Positions 1-8,133 of a DNA stretch of 44,685 nt are shown here, piece after piece (position 1 is the first letter of the stretch; each line of letters begins with the position of its first letter). A model generated the notes under the pieces. That model made no database searches. It saw only the letters and a list, made by a program, of their open reading frames with translations, and was not told the DNA's origin. Position numbers and translations under genes: made by a program. Source of the DNA: an actinobacterium SCGC AAA044-N04 (GTDB taxonomy: Bacteria; Actinomycetota; Actinomycetes; Nanopelagicales; Nanopelagicaceae); the NCBI GenBank assembly GCA_000378885.1, contig KB900463.1, positions 1 through 44,685 on the forward strand. The letters run 5' to 3'.

Positions 1-693
1 ATGGTGCTAGAAGGTGCTGATATCAAGGATCAGGTAGCTACATTTGTTAGCGACACATTAACTGCCTACGTCAGCATGGCCACATCCCAGGGTTATTCAG
101 AGGATTGGGACCTAGACACATTATGGAATGCGCTTAAAACTATCTATCCAATCTCCTTTACTATCGATGAACTTGTAGCACGGGTTGGTTCACGTAATGG
201 ACTAGATGCCGAGTACTTAACTGCTGCAGTAATTGAAGATTGCCAAGCTGCTTATGCAAAGCGCGAAGAGTCACTAGGTTCAGAAGTTATGCGCGAGTTA
301 GAGCGCAAGGTTTTGCTCTCTGTCCTAGATCGTAAATGGCGCGAGCACCTCTATGAGATGGATTATTTGCAGGAGGGAATTGGTCTTCGTGCAATGGCCC
401 AGCGCGACCCACTCGTTGAATATCAACGCGAAGGTTTTGATTTGTTCTCAGCGATGATGGATGCAATTAAGGAAGAAATTGCTGGGTTCCTATTTAATAT
501 CGAAGTCACCGTTGAAGCATCAAGCAAGCAAGTCAGTGGAGCAGGACTTGAAGCCAAGTCTTTGCCTGCTAGCGGTCTTCAATACACAGCTGCAGATGAA
601 TCAGGTGTGAAAACTACTGGAGATGTTTCTCGTAATGCACCATGCCCATGTGGCTCAGGTAAGAAGTACAAGCGTTGTCATGGTGGTGCTTAA
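1..693 (+). CDS. secA: Preprotein translocase ATPase SecA, C-terminal part (5' end outside window)
   Basis: SecA drives post-translational export of proteins through SecYEG using ATP. Only the last 230 residues are visible; the frame is open at base 1, so the true start lies upstream and the first ATG is internal. The segment corresponds to the helical wing/scaffold end of SecA (motif RKWREHLYEMDYL near residue 112, then GIGLRAMAQRDPL) followed by a variable linker and the C-terminal zinc-binding motif CPCGSGKKYKRCHG at residues 217-228, which typically contacts SecB or the ribosome in other bacteria. The family is usually about 900 residues. Identification is firm; nothing in the visible part is damaged. 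Confidence 0.97.
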   Translation: MVLEGADIKDQVATFVSDTLTAYVSMATSQGYSEDWDLDTLWNALKTIYPISFTIDELVARVGSRNGLDAEYLTAAVIEDCQAAYAKREESLGSEVMRELERKVLLSVLDRKWREHLYEMDYLQEGIGLRAMAQRDPLVEYQREGFDLFSAMMDAIKEEIAGFLFNIEVTVEASSKQVSGAGLEAKSLPASGLQYTAADESGVKTTGDVSRNAPCPCGSGKKYKRCHGGA

Positions 694-809
694 AGCAACG
701 TAAGTACAGTGCACAACCAACGTTTATCAATACCTTCAAATCGAACAAGCATGGCACGTAACTTATTCTGATATCTAATAGTTATTGTTGCCTCGCAAAT
801 TCCATAACT

Positions 810-1160
810 ATGACAACTTGGAGTTGTGACCAGGGCGATGAGTTAATGGTTATAGCTCGTCCAGATTTACTTGGAATCCATCGACTTGAACAGGTCTGCG
901 GTTTGCTAGAGAAAACTTCAATTAGATCCGCGCTTAGCTTCACACTCAACATGCGATCTCAGGGCAAAAAAGGTGATGATGAAGAGGCTCAATTCTTGGC
1001 AATCACTACGAGATTAAGACCATTGTGTGTGCGAGTAATTGGCCGTGATCTGCGGGCAGCTTCGAAGGCTTTAGAGGAAAAAGCAACACTCATTGAGGTC
1101 AATATGCGCTCTGCGCTGCGTAAATCAATTGCAAAAATGGCCAGTGAGCTCAAGCGCTAA
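810..1160 (+). CDS. Small hypothetical protein, basic and Arg/Lys-rich
   Basis: I do not recognise a family. The reading frame gives 116 residues from the ATG at 810; an alternative ATG at 846 would give a 104-residue protein beginning MVIARPDLLG. Neither start has a strong Shine-Dalgarno sequence, which is common in genomes with many leaderless messages, so the start is uncertain. The product has no membrane segment or signal peptide. Its C-terminal half is helical-looking and basic (ending SELKR) and it has three Cys that do not form a recognisable metal motif. It lies between secA and a DUF6912-like gene on the same strand and may be cotranscribed with pdtaS. Confidence 0.6.
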   Translation: MTTWSCDQGDELMVIARPDLLGIHRLEQVCGLLEKTSIRSALSFTLNMRSQGKKGDDEEAQFLAITTRLRPLCVRVIGRDLRAASKALEEKATLIEVNMRSALRKSIAKMASELKR

Positions 1161-1179
1161 CATCTAATACTATTAAGGC

Positions 1180-1566
1180 ATGCGAGCCTATCTTCCTATT
1201 TCCCGTGATGAACTAGTGGCATTCCTTAATTCTGGAAGTAAAACCCTAGATTCAATATTGGCTCCAACACCTTTTTATGTCGGTGAAAATGAAGATCTAG
1301 ATGAAGAAGAAATTGAATATCTCTTATCTCTTGAGGCCGCTCAAGCTGCCTTTGAACTGCGTTCAACAGAAAAAGCCCCCGGAATAGTTTTAGCCATTGA
1401 GTTAGAAGCCCAGCAGGTCAATACAGTGAATGAAAATTCAGTTACCTTGAACTCAGCAATCACATGGGAACAAGTGCAGTGTGCACTTCTACTCTTTCCT
1501 GATGAAGAAGAACTCATTTGGTTTGCTACTCAAGAAATAGAAATAAATCTAGGGGATTGGAAGTAA
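1180..1566 (+). CDS. Conserved actinobacterial small protein, DUF6912-like
   Basis: This is a 128-residue acidic soluble protein beginning MRAYLPISRDELVAFL. The opening and the overall pattern resemble the actinobacterial family named DUF6912 (starts like MRVYLPATL), whose function is unknown; I base this on memory of the family, not a search. It has no signal peptide, membrane helix or catalytic motif that I can see. Its stop is one base from the GTG of the PdtaS-type kinase gene, so the two are almost certainly cotranscribed and translationally coupled. The C-terminal half contains the pattern WFATQEIEI, compatible with an alpha/beta fold. Confidence 0.7.
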   Translation: MRAYLPISRDELVAFLNSGSKTLDSILAPTPFYVGENEDLDEEEIEYLLSLEAAQAAFELRSTEKAPGIVLAIELEAQQVNTVNENSVTLNSAITWEQVQCALLLFPDEEELIWFATQEIEINLGDWK

Positions 1567-1567
1567 C

Positions 1568-3037
1568 GTGCCCCAGTTTGAAGATTTAATACATAGCCGC
1601 AGTTCTGTAACCATCGATCAGGCCCACAAGTTGCGTGAACTAGTTGCAGACTGGCAACTGCTCTCAGATCTTTCATTTGCTGATCTCATTCTTTGGGTTC
1701 CCATTCGTAAAGATATGAAAATGTGGCCAACTGGCCATGTTGCTGTGGCACACATTCGCCCCACAACTGCCGCCACTGTTTTCACTAATGATGTTATTGG
1801 CGAGGAAGTGATGTGGGGGAGTCGCCCAAGAATTGATTCTGCATTATCTGGTGGCGAGATTGTTCGAGATTCAGAGGCTGAGCAAGTCGGTGAACTCATG
1901 ATTAAGGAAGAAGCCGTTCCTGTGCTCTTTGATGGCCAAGTAATTGCTGTAATAACTCGACACCGCAATGCCGATTTAATGCGCTCACCAAGTCGCCTTG
2001 AATTAAATTATCGGGAAATAGCACACAGCCTTTATCGAATGGTGGCCCAAGGATCATTTCCTTATTCAGATGCAGGATCACTATTTGAACCAGTTCCACG
2101 TGTGGGAGATGGCCTGATTCGCCTGGATGTAAATGGTGTTATTTCATATGCAAGTCCTAACGCCAGATCTGCGTTCAGCCGAATGGGATGGAAAAATGAG
2201 ATTGAAAATAATAAATTGGGTGAAGTAGCCGAGGCTGTAGCTAAAAATTCTCCAAATCCCCATGAAGAAGGAGTCCGCACGCGTCTTAACGGAAAAACTT
2301 TACGGCGCGTTGATATTGATAATCAAGGTGCGACTATTGATCTTTTAGTACTTCCATTGCTTCAAGACGAAGATCGAATTGGTGCAATTGTTCTATTGCA
2401 AAATGTAACCGAACTTCGTAGGCGAGACAGAGAACTTGTTACTAAAGATGCCACAATCCGTGAAATTCACCACCGAGTTAAGAATAATCTTCAGACAGTT
2501 TCAGCCCTACTTCGCTTACAAGCACGTCGAATTGAAGATCCAAGCGCGGCGTCTGCCCTCAATGAAGCCGTAAGACGCATCGCATCTATCGCTTTGGTTC
2601 ACGACACACTTTCTACTAGTACTGAAAACGAAGTTGCCTTTGATGAGGTTCTTACTAGTTTGATCACTCACGCACTTGAGTTGAGTCCTCGAATGGGCGA
2701 GCTTCGAATCGAGAGAAAAGGCGAACTTGGTTCTCTTGAATCTAGACTTGCCACACCGCTCTCACTAGTTGTTACAGAGTTAATGCACAACGCTCTAGAG
2801 CATGGTTTAGCAGAGCAGGGCTCAGTGCTAACTATCGAGCTTTCTCGTTATAGCAATGAATGCGTAATTAATATTACTGACGATGGAGTTGGCTTACCTG
2901 AAGGTTTTGATTTAGCAACATCATCAAATCTAGGGCTGCAAATTGTTAGAACGTTGACAGAAAATGAACTCAAAGGTGTTTTGAAGTTAGAATCAACAGA
3001 TACTGGAACGCAAGCAAACTTACGCTTCCCACTTTAG
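1568..3037 (+). CDS. pdtaS: PdtaS-type cytosolic sensor histidine kinase (GAF-PAS-HisKA_2-HATPase)
   Basis: This soluble sensor kinase of 489 residues starts at a GTG one base after the preceding stop. Residues about 1-155 form a GAF-like domain, 175-285 a PAS domain, then the HisKA_2 dimerisation motif EIHHRVKNNLQTVSALL with the phosphoacceptor at His301/302, and an HATPase domain with the N box LMHNALEHG and G boxes DDGVGLP and LGLQIV. Architecture and length match Mycobacterium PdtaS, which phosphorylates the RNA-binding antiterminator PdtaR; no pdtaR is nearby, and it is also unlinked in mycobacteria. The convergent whiB neighbour reproduces the mycobacterial pdtaS/whiB1 arrangement. There are no membrane helices. 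The stop overlaps the whiB stop by four bases. Confidence 0.93.
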   Translation: MPQFEDLIHSRSSVTIDQAHKLRELVADWQLLSDLSFADLILWVPIRKDMKMWPTGHVAVAHIRPTTAATVFTNDVIGEEVMWGSRPRIDSALSGGEIVRDSEAEQVGELMIKEEAVPVLFDGQVIAVITRHRNADLMRSPSRLELNYREIAHSLYRMVAQGSFPYSDAGSLFEPVPRVGDGLIRLDVNGVISYASPNARSAFSRMGWKNEIENNKLGEVAEAVAKNSPNPHEEGVRTRLNGKTLRRVDIDNQGATIDLLVLPLLQDEDRIGAIVLLQNVTELRRRDRELVTKDATIREIHHRVKNNLQTVSALLRLQARRIEDPSAASALNEAVRRIASIALVHDTLSTSTENEVAFDEVLTSLITHALELSPRMGELRIERKGELGSLESRLATPLSLVVTELMHNALEHGLAEQGSVLTIELSRYSNECVINITDDGVGLPEGFDLATSSNLGLQIVRTLTENELKGVLKLESTDTGTQANLRFPL

Positions 3038-3303
3038 AATTGGTTTTGCTGCTCCATTAAACGCGCGCGATTACGCGCAGCACGACGCTTAAGTGCACGA
3101 CGCTCATCTTCTGATAGTCCGCCCCAAACTCCAGCATCTTGTCCGCTCTCTAGCGCCCATGCAAGACATGGTTCTTTTACGATGCAGCGGTTACAAACCT
3201 TTTTTGCTTCTTCAATTTGGGTAATCGCTGGTCCAGTATTTCCAACTGGGAAGAAGAGCTCAGGATCTTCATCGCGGCAAGCAGATTGATGTCGCCAATC
3301 CAT
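3034..3303 (-). CDS. whiB1: WhiB-family [4Fe-4S] transcription factor, WhiB1-like
   Basis: The product is an 89-residue WhiB protein. It has the four cluster-binding cysteines C9, C37, C40 and C46 in the usual C-X(n)-C-X2-C-X5-C order, the GVWGGLSEDERR turn, and a basic tail (RRAARNRARL) for DNA contact. WhiB1 binds the sigma-70 factor region 4 and responds to nitric oxide through its cluster in mycobacteria. The neighbouring pdtaS, short length and AWALESGQDAGVWGG region favour WhiB1 over WhiB2-WhiB7, but subfamily is inference. Two perfect inverted repeats and a plausible promoter lie upstream (3326-3427). The 3' end overlaps pdtaS by four bases. Confidence 0.93.
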   Translation of the reverse strand: MDWRHQSACRDEDPELFFPVGNTGPAITQIEEAKKVCNRCIVKEPCLAWALESGQDAGVWGGLSEDERRALKRRAARNRARLMEQQNQF

Positions 3304-3325
3304 AGGAAGCCCCCTTCATATAAAA

Positions 3326-3345
3326 GATTTGGGCATACCCAAATC
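3326..3345 (-). promoter_or_regulatory. Perfect 8-bp inverted repeat in the whiB leader
   Basis: GATTTGGG (3326-3333) and CCCAAATC (3338-3345) are perfect complements around a 4-base spacer, starting 23 bases upstream of the whiB ATG. If transcription starts near 3357, as the candidate promoter suggests, this would form a short hairpin in the message; otherwise it could be an operator. It is seen directly; its role is inference. Confidence 0.45.
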
Positions 3346-3363
3346 ACGTAAATTCTTTCGGTG

Positions 3364-3392
3364 GATATACGCACATTGATATTGCGCAAGAA
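3364..3392 (-). promoter_or_regulatory. Candidate sigma-70-type promoter for whiB
   Basis: Read on the minus strand, TTCTTG (complement of 3387-3392) and TATATC (complement of 3364-3369) are separated by 17 bases and lie about 60 bases upstream of the whiB start. The -10 box matches the actinobacterial TAnnnT consensus only partly (last base C), so this is a by-eye candidate. Confidence 0.3.
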
Positions 3393-3402
3393 CATAATTC
3401 TC

Positions 3403-3427
3403 CCTTGTTAGGCAGTGATTAACAAGG
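3403..3427. promoter_or_regulatory. Perfect 8-bp inverted repeat upstream of the whiB promoter
   Basis: CCTTGTTA (3403-3410) pairs perfectly with TAACAAGG (3420-3427) across nine bases. It sits just upstream of the candidate whiB -35 box, the place expected for an activator site. It is not a Crp-type TGTGA-N6-TCACA site, the kind known to control whiB1 in mycobacteria. It could equally be a weak terminator for the tRNA-Arg gene read on the same strand, although it has no T-tract. Confidence 0.4.
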
Positions 3428-3475
3428 ATGAATCGATAAAGATTTGGAAAATTAGGGTGATATGCATCAAGTCAG

Positions 3476-3547
3476 TGCCCCCGACAGGAATCGAACCTGT
3501 GCACCCGCCTCCGGAGGGCGGTGCTCTATCCCCTGAGCTACGGGGGC
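3476..3547 (-). tRNA. tRNA-Arg(CCG)
   Basis: On the minus strand a complete cloverleaf can be drawn: acceptor GCCCCCG pairs with CGGGGGC, D-arm GCTC/GAGC, anticodon stem CCGCC/GGCGG with loop CTCCGGA (anticodon CCG), and T-arm ACAGG-TTCGATT-CCTGT. The discriminator is A and no CCA is encoded. The span is 72 nt. It lies between whiB and msrA, facing the same way as whiB. Confidence 0.96.
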
Positions 3548-3601
3548 TCATGAGCATGAGTAGGTTATCAGCGGGTGCAGTTATTGCGCGTTACTGTCAG
3601 A

Positions 3602-4138
3602 ATGAGCGCTATGAGTTCAATGGCATATTTTGCTACCGGTTGCTTTTGGGGCGCTGAGCGCCGTTTTTGGCAGATGGATGGCGTTACAGAAACTTCAGTT
3701 GGCTACATGGGTGGCACGCGAGCCAACCCTTCTTATGAACAAGTGTGTACGGGAGTTACTGGTCACGCTGAAATGGTTGCAGTCACATTTGATGATTCAA
3801 AAGTAAGTTATCAGAGATTGCTGGAAGAGTTTTGGACAATGCATGATCCAACATCTTTAAATCAACAAGGCGGAGATATTGGCACGCAGTACCGAAGCGC
3901 TATCTACACAACCACTCCTGAACAGTACGTAACTGCGGTTAATTCGCGAAATGTCTATCAAAATGTTTTAACTTCTGCAGGTTTAGATGAAATTGTGACG
4001 GAAATTAAGAGCGCTGATGGAGTTACATATTTTCTTGCCGAGGAATACCACCAAAAGTATTTACAGAAAAACCCCAACGGATACGACTGCCACTCAAGCA
4101 CAGGAGTCGCCTATCCCAGTGCAGGAATTAATGTATGA
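3602..4138 (+). CDS. msrA: Peptide methionine (S)-S-oxide reductase MsrA
   Basis: MsrA reduces the S-epimer of methionine sulfoxide in proteins, repairing oxidative damage with reducing power from thioredoxin. The catalytic motif GCFWGAE (Cys14 from this start) and the downstream signatures GYMGG, GHAEMV, QYRSAIY and AEEYHQKYL are all intact. The frame is open from 3575, but family members begin a few residues before the GCFWG motif, so 3602, 3611 or 3620 is more likely; none has a clear ribosome binding site. The length of 178 residues is typical. It overlaps msrB by ATGA (4135-4138), giving a translationally coupled repair pair for both methionine sulfoxide epimers. Confidence 0.95.
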   Translation: MSAMSSMAYFATGCFWGAERRFWQMDGVTETSVGYMGGTRANPSYEQVCTGVTGHAEMVAVTFDDSKVSYQRLLEEFWTMHDPTSLNQQGGDIGTQYRSAIYTTTPEQYVTAVNSRNVYQNVLTSAGLDEIVTEIKSADGVTYFLAEEYHQKYLQKNPNGYDCHSSTGVAYPSAGINV

Positions 4139-4548
4139 GCGAGAAAAATTATCCAGTTTCAATTGATGAAAAAGCTCTCAAGGCAAAGCTAGATCCACTT
4201 TCTTATGAGGTATTACGTAATGCTGCAACCGAACGACCATTTACCGGTGAATACACAGACACCGATAAAGTAGGGGTCTATAAGTGCAAAGCGTGTAGCG
4301 CGGAACTTTTCCGCAGTGAAACTAAATTTCATTCCGGCTGTGGATGGCCTTCTTTCTATGCTCCAACTGCAGATGATGCCGTTGAACTCATTGAAGATCG
4401 CTCATTATTTCCCAGAGTGCGAACTGAAGTGCGATGTGCAGCTTGTGGTTCACACCTAGGCCATATCTTTAAAGGCGAAGGCTATGACGTTCCGACCGAT
4501 GAGCGCTGGTGCATTAACTCTGTCTCATTAATCCTTGAGGATATTTAG
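4135..4548 (+). CDS. msrB: Peptide methionine (R)-S-oxide reductase MsrB
   Basis: MsrB reduces the R-epimer of methionine sulfoxide, complementing MsrA encoded just upstream. The 137-residue protein has the two zinc-binding CxxC pairs (CKAC and CAAC), the substrate-site stretch HSGCGWPSF, GSHLGHIF, and the catalytic RWCINSVSL near the C-terminus with the resolving Cys in the usual position (CGW). No truncation is evident. The ATG overlaps the msrA stop. The 3' end shares a TTAG tetranucleotide with the convergent glycosylase gene. Confidence 0.96.
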   Translation: MSEKNYPVSIDEKALKAKLDPLSYEVLRNAATERPFTGEYTDTDKVGVYKCKACSAELFRSETKFHSGCGWPSFYAPTADDAVELIEDRSLFPRVRTEVRCAACGSHLGHIFKGEGYDVPTDERWCINSVSLILEDI

Positions 4549-5189
4549 TAGTCCAGCCCGCGGCTTTCATGGACTGCTTGATAGCAATACCAGGCAACAA
4601 CACTTCGGTATGGATGCAATTTCTCACCTTTTAGATCTAAGGTTTTGGCAGAAGTTTCTACTTTCCTTTTATGGATCATGTCCCAACCCCGTCGCACCGC
4701 TAAATCTCCAGTAGGCCAAACATCTAAACGTCCCAATTGAAACATCATGAACATCTCAACAGTCCAACGACCAATTCCCCAAAGTGAAGTTAATTTGTCA
4801 TAAATTTCTTGGTCATCATGAATGTCATCGATGGTATCTATAGGAATAGTTTTATCCACTACAGCCCCAGCCAAGCCCTTTAATGTGCGGGCTTTCGCAC
4901 CTGAAACACCTATTTCTCGAAGCGCAATGTCATCAATCTTTATTAGCTTTTTGGCATTGATAGTTCCCTTACAGAGATCAACTAATCGCCCATGAATTGT
5001 CTCTGCAGCTTTTACGGCTAGCTGCTGGGAAATAACTGAACTTACTAAGGACTCAAAGTGAGACTCAGTTGGAGCGCTGCGACCTATGGTGCACAACGGA
5101 CGACGCTCTATGAGCGGTGCAAACTTTCGATCCAACTCTGCAACTTCGGCGACAATACGTCGCATCTTTTGCGCAGAGTGGACAGCCAT
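4545..5189 (-). CDS. DNA-3-methyladenine glycosylase, AlkA/HhH-GPD superfamily
   Basis: The enzyme would remove alkylated bases such as 3-methyladenine from DNA by base excision. The 214-residue protein contains the first family block VSSVISQQLAVKAA (residues 49-62), the helix-hairpin-helix LWGIGRWTVEMF (136-147) and the catalytic Asp in PTGDLAVRRG (Asp162). It lacks the N-terminal beta domain of E. coli AlkA and the Fe-S cysteines of Nth/MutY, so it is a short AlkA-like type (compare archaeal and yeast MAG forms). It is followed upstream by the DUF4389 gene at a 3-base interval, so both are probably on one message. Confidence 0.88.
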   Translation of the reverse strand: MAVHSAQKMRRIVAEVAELDRKFAPLIERRPLCTIGRSAPTESHFESLVSSVISQQLAVKAAETIHGRLVDLCKGTINAKKLIKIDDIALREIGVSGAKARTLKGLAGAVVDKTIPIDTIDDIHDDQEIYDKLTSLWGIGRWTVEMFMMFQLGRLDVWPTGDLAVRRGWDMIHKRKVETSAKTLDLKGEKLHPYRSVVAWYCYQAVHESRGLDY

Positions 5190-5192
5190 AAA

Positions 5193-5786
5193 TTAGAGGG
5201 AGAAACGTGGATATTCGTCAGTAACCATAAGGAGTGCATAGCCAGCAACACGGTTCCAATAGGCAATAGTTCCAACTACACCTTCCGCACACCACTCAGG
5301 ATAATTGCCAGTAAGAACAACACTTACCCAAGCAAAGATCGTCAAGAAGAATGAGTAGATGGCATAAACGATTCCAACAATGTAGAGAGGAATTGCTAAG
5401 AACCACTTCACGAGAGGCAGGTAACGATTAAGAGCTTTTGGATCTACTTCCGGAAAAGTCACGCTCACGACTTCATTTTCTTCAATCGATGGATATTCAT
5501 CTGTTAATACGAGTAAGTAGGCATCCACTCGTGTTGAAAGTGAAAGAAATGCTTCATTAAATGCCAATACATAGGACGGATAGGCCTGACGGAAAACAAT
5601 TGAAAGAGCTACTGGGAGAATAAAAAACCCAGCTACCCAAGCTGTATTGGTTGTGTCTAGTTGTTGCGGTGCAAAGGATGCAACGTAGATCGCCATAGGC
5701 ACGATAAGAATGATGCGAAAAAGTGCAGTTAATCGATTTCGCTCGGTCAGGGACACATCAATCTGGGTTTCAATTTGATTACTCAT
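5193..5786 (-). CDS. DUF4389 family membrane protein
   Basis: This is a 197-residue integral membrane protein with the repeated layout of DUF4389: hydrophobic helices around FRIILIVPMAIYVASF, AGFFILPVALSIVF, WFLAIPLYIVGIVYAIYSFF, and repeated motifs (TRVDAYLLVLTDEYP and WNRVAGYALLMVTDEYP) that mark two internal half-repeats. The function of the family is unknown. The frame is open from an ATG at 5795, but the ATG at 5786 (MSNQIETQID) is equally good. It faces away from the LacI-type regulator at 5903, leaving about 115 bases as shared promoter space. Confidence 0.85.
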   Translation of the reverse strand: MSNQIETQIDVSLTERNRLTALFRIILIVPMAIYVASFAPQQLDTTNTAWVAGFFILPVALSIVFRQAYPSYVLAFNEAFLSLSTRVDAYLLVLTDEYPSIEENEVVSVTFPEVDPKALNRYLPLVKWFLAIPLYIVGIVYAIYSFFLTIFAWVSVVLTGNYPEWCAEGVVGTIAYWNRVAGYALLMVTDEYPRFSL

Positions 5787-5891
5787 AGGCGCCAATTTAG
5801 TCCGTATTTGCCTTGGGGTATTGCCAATTGCAGTGATAATGCTCTATTTTGCAGTCTCTTGCGGAATTATTTGCAGGTTTTTACAGTTTAT

Positions 5892-5905
5892 GGAGGCCTA
5901 ACGTG
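5892..5905 (+). promoter_or_regulatory. Ribosome binding site that fixes the LacI start at GTG 5903
   Basis: GGAGG at 5892-5896 lies six bases before GTG 5903. This supports GTG 5903 over the upstream in-frame ATG at 5849, which would add 18 residues without homology before the helix-turn-helix. Confidence 0.75.
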
Positions 5906-6916
5906 GCTGGAATCAAGGAAGTTGCTGAAGAAGCTGGGGTCTCCACGGCCACTGTTTCACGCGCTCTTCGCGGTCTTCACCATGTTAATGATTCCACTCG
6001 AGCAAAAATTATTGCAGCTGCCGAGAAATTAAGTTATCCACTCACGCCAACTAAGGGCAATACCGCCTCTGGACGAACAAACAGCGTTGGCGTTGTAGCA
6101 CCATATATTTCACGTTGGTATTTCTCACAAGTAATTAGTGGGGCAGAACAGGCCCTGCGTGAAGCCGGACTTGATCTTCTTCTTTATAACTTCAGCCAGA
6201 TGAAAGGCCGTGAAAGGTTATTTCAACACCAGTTACTCAAGGGCCGCGTTGATGCACTCATTGTTATTAGCTTGCCGCCAACTGTTGAAGAGTTTGATTC
6301 CATGCTCAGCCTTGGAATCCCGATTGCCTTAGTTGGTATGGAGCATGAGAAGTGTGCTTCAGTAAAAATTGATGATATTGCTGGAGCTCGTTCTGCAACT
6401 CAACATTTAGTTAATCAAGGTCATAAGAAAATCGGATTGATGTCAGGGCGTCCTGATGATCCATTTAACTTCAGCGTTCCACAAGATCGGCGCAAAGGTT
6501 TTATGCAGGTGTTGGCTGAAAATGGCCTGGAGTGGTTACCTCAAAGAGAAGTCCATGGTGATTTCACAATGCACACCGCCGCCCGCGCTATGGATGATTT
6601 ATTAGCACGTCCCAATCGCCCCACAGCCATTTTTTGTGAATCAGATGAGATGGCTATGGGAGCCATGCAAGCACTTCGCAGACATGGATTAAAAGCACCA
6701 GATGATATTTCTATTGTCGGCTTTGATGGTCATGAGATGGCAGAGTTTTCAGAGCTAACAACTATTGAACAGCCCGTGCAACTGATGGGTGAAATGGCAG
6801 CATGGTCGATTATGGAGAGGTTGCGCAAACCAAATATTGATCCTCCCTCACTAGTACTTCCAACAACATTGGTTGTAAGAAACTCAACGCGTCGAATTAG
6901 CCCAGAAGAGGCTTAG
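5903..6916 (+). CDS. LacI/GalR-family transcriptional regulator
   Basis: The product (337 residues from GTG 5903) has the N-terminal LacI helix-turn-helix (AGIKEVAEEAGVSTATVSRA, residues 2-21) with the hinge region after it, then a periplasmic-binding-protein-like effector domain (GVVAPYISRWYFS, ALIVISLP, FCESDEMAMGAMQAL, VGFDGHEMAEF). It should repress or activate genes by binding a palindromic operator and sense a small molecule. It is the first gene before three same-strand enzymes for sulfur amino acids and an FAD oxidoreductase, so those are the likely targets; this is inference. I found no convincing CG-centred LacI operator upstream of it or in 6917-6963. Confidence 0.92.
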   Translation: MAGIKEVAEEAGVSTATVSRALRGLHHVNDSTRAKIIAAAEKLSYPLTPTKGNTASGRTNSVGVVAPYISRWYFSQVISGAEQALREAGLDLLLYNFSQMKGRERLFQHQLLKGRVDALIVISLPPTVEEFDSMLSLGIPIALVGMEHEKCASVKIDDIAGARSATQHLVNQGHKKIGLMSGRPDDPFNFSVPQDRRKGFMQVLAENGLEWLPQREVHGDFTMHTAARAMDDLLARPNRPTAIFCESDEMAMGAMQALRRHGLKAPDDISIVGFDGHEMAEFSELTTIEQPVQLMGEMAAWSIMERLRKPNIDPPSLVLPTTLVVRNSTRRISPEEA

Positions 6917-6963
6917 TTTTAGCCTCTTTCACTTAATGAGCGAGGCAGGGTAATCTTTCCGCC

Positions 6964-8133
6964 ATGTCTGATAACAACGTTGTTGCGCCGGCACTGAGCG
7001 AGCTTCTTACCCATAGCTCTGAAAAGTGGCGAGGATTTCCAGCAGATGTTTTGCCACTTCCAGTAATGGAGATGGACTTTCCAATAGCCCAGCCAATTCG
7101 CGATGTGTTAATTGAGATGGTGAATCACTCAGACCTTGGATATTTAGGCCCAGTTCCTGAGTTAGCTGATGGCTTCGCAGTTTTTTGTGCCCAGCGATGG
7201 GGTTGGGAGATAGATAAGTCTCAGGTAAGAATTGCAGCCGATGTTGGAGTTGGCTGCGTTGAAGTTTTGCGCGTCTTTACTGAGCCAGGTGATCGCATAC
7301 TCATCAACTCGCCTGTCTATCAAAATTTCTACAATTGGCTAAACGAAGTTAAGTTAGAAAAAGTTGATATACCTTTCATAAACTCTGGTTCACAAAGTGA
7401 TGATGTCAATCCTTGGACTTTAGATTTAGATGAAGTTGAAAAAGCCTATGCATCTGGAATTAGGGTTCACTTATTGTGTTCTCCTCATAATCCACTGGGT
7501 CGCATCTATTCACGTGCTGAACTGACACGAATTGCAGATATGGCTAAGAAGTACGGCGTGATTGTTATCAGCGATGAAATTCATTCACCTCTTGTATTCA
7601 AAGGACATGAATTTGTTCCATTCTTGGCCATCAGTGAAACGGCACGAGAAGTTGGAATTACAGTTACTTCTGCCTCAAAAGGCTGGAATATTGCAGGTCT
7701 TAAATCAGCATTAATCGTTTCCCAAAATGCTGCCATCGATGAAGTCTTGGCCCTGATGCCACCGGCAGTTAAATTTCGATCTTCAATTCTTGGAGCATTT
7801 GCATCAGCTGCTGCTTTCAAAGATGGCGGAATGTGGCTAGATTCTGTGTTGGCCACATTGCAAGAAAACTCTGTGATGGTGCGAGATTTACTCAGTGCCA
7901 AGTTGCCTTCAGTTAAAACTCATTTACCCCAGTCCAGCTATGTTGCTTGGCTTGATTTAACTTCATTGAATTTGGGGGAAAATCCTGCGCAAACATTGTT
8001 AGAGCGCGGCAAGGTGGCCTTTAACGCCGGACATATGTATGGGGCACAAAGTTCACAGTTCGTGCGTTTGAATTATGCAACGAGCCCAACTATTTTAACT
8101 GAGGCAATTGATCGAATTGTGAAATCTTTGTAG
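6964..8133 (+). CDS. PatB/MalY-type PLP-dependent C-S lyase (aminotransferase fold I)
   Basis: The product (389 residues) is a fold-type I PLP enzyme of the PatB/MalY branch, which cleaves C-S bonds in cystathionine or related cysteine conjugates to pyruvate, ammonia and a thiol. Evidence is the N-terminal LPLPVMEMDFPIA block typical of PatB/MalY, CSPHNPLGR, VISDEIHSPLV, and the Schiff-base lysine in ASKGWNIAGLK (Lys239). Plain aminotransferase activity is possible. It begins 48 bases after the LacI-type gene and overlaps the following FAD oxidoreductase by one base (TAGTG), so it should be the first enzyme of a coupled unit. Confidence 0.88.
   Translation: MSDNNVVAPALSELLTHSSEKWRGFPADVLPLPVMEMDFPIAQPIRDVLIEMVNHSDLGYLGPVPELADGFAVFCAQRWGWEIDKSQVRIAADVGVGCVEVLRVFTEPGDRILINSPVYQNFYNWLNEVKLEKVDIPFINSGSQSDDVNPWTLDLDEVEKAYASGIRVHLLCSPHNPLGRIYSRAELTRIADMAKKYGVIVISDEIHSPLVFKGHEFVPFLAISETAREVGITVTSASKGWNIAGLKSALIVSQNAAIDEVLALMPPAVKFRSSILGAFASAAAFKDGGMWLDSVLATLQENSVMVRDLLSAKLPSVKTHLPQSSYVAWLDLTSLNLGENPAQTLLERGKVAFNAGHMYGAQSSQFVRLNYATSPTILTEAIDRIVKSL

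Noticed and set aside
3415..3657. Open frame across the tRNA-Arg(CCG) gene on the plus strand
   Set aside because: It reads antisense through a well-formed tRNA and into the start of msrA out of frame; it has no family pattern.
5796..5902. LacI operator and promoter upstream of the LacI-type gene
   Set aside because: No CG-centred palindrome of the usual type was found, and candidate -35/-10 spacing (TTGGGG/GATAAT, 15 bases) is weak.
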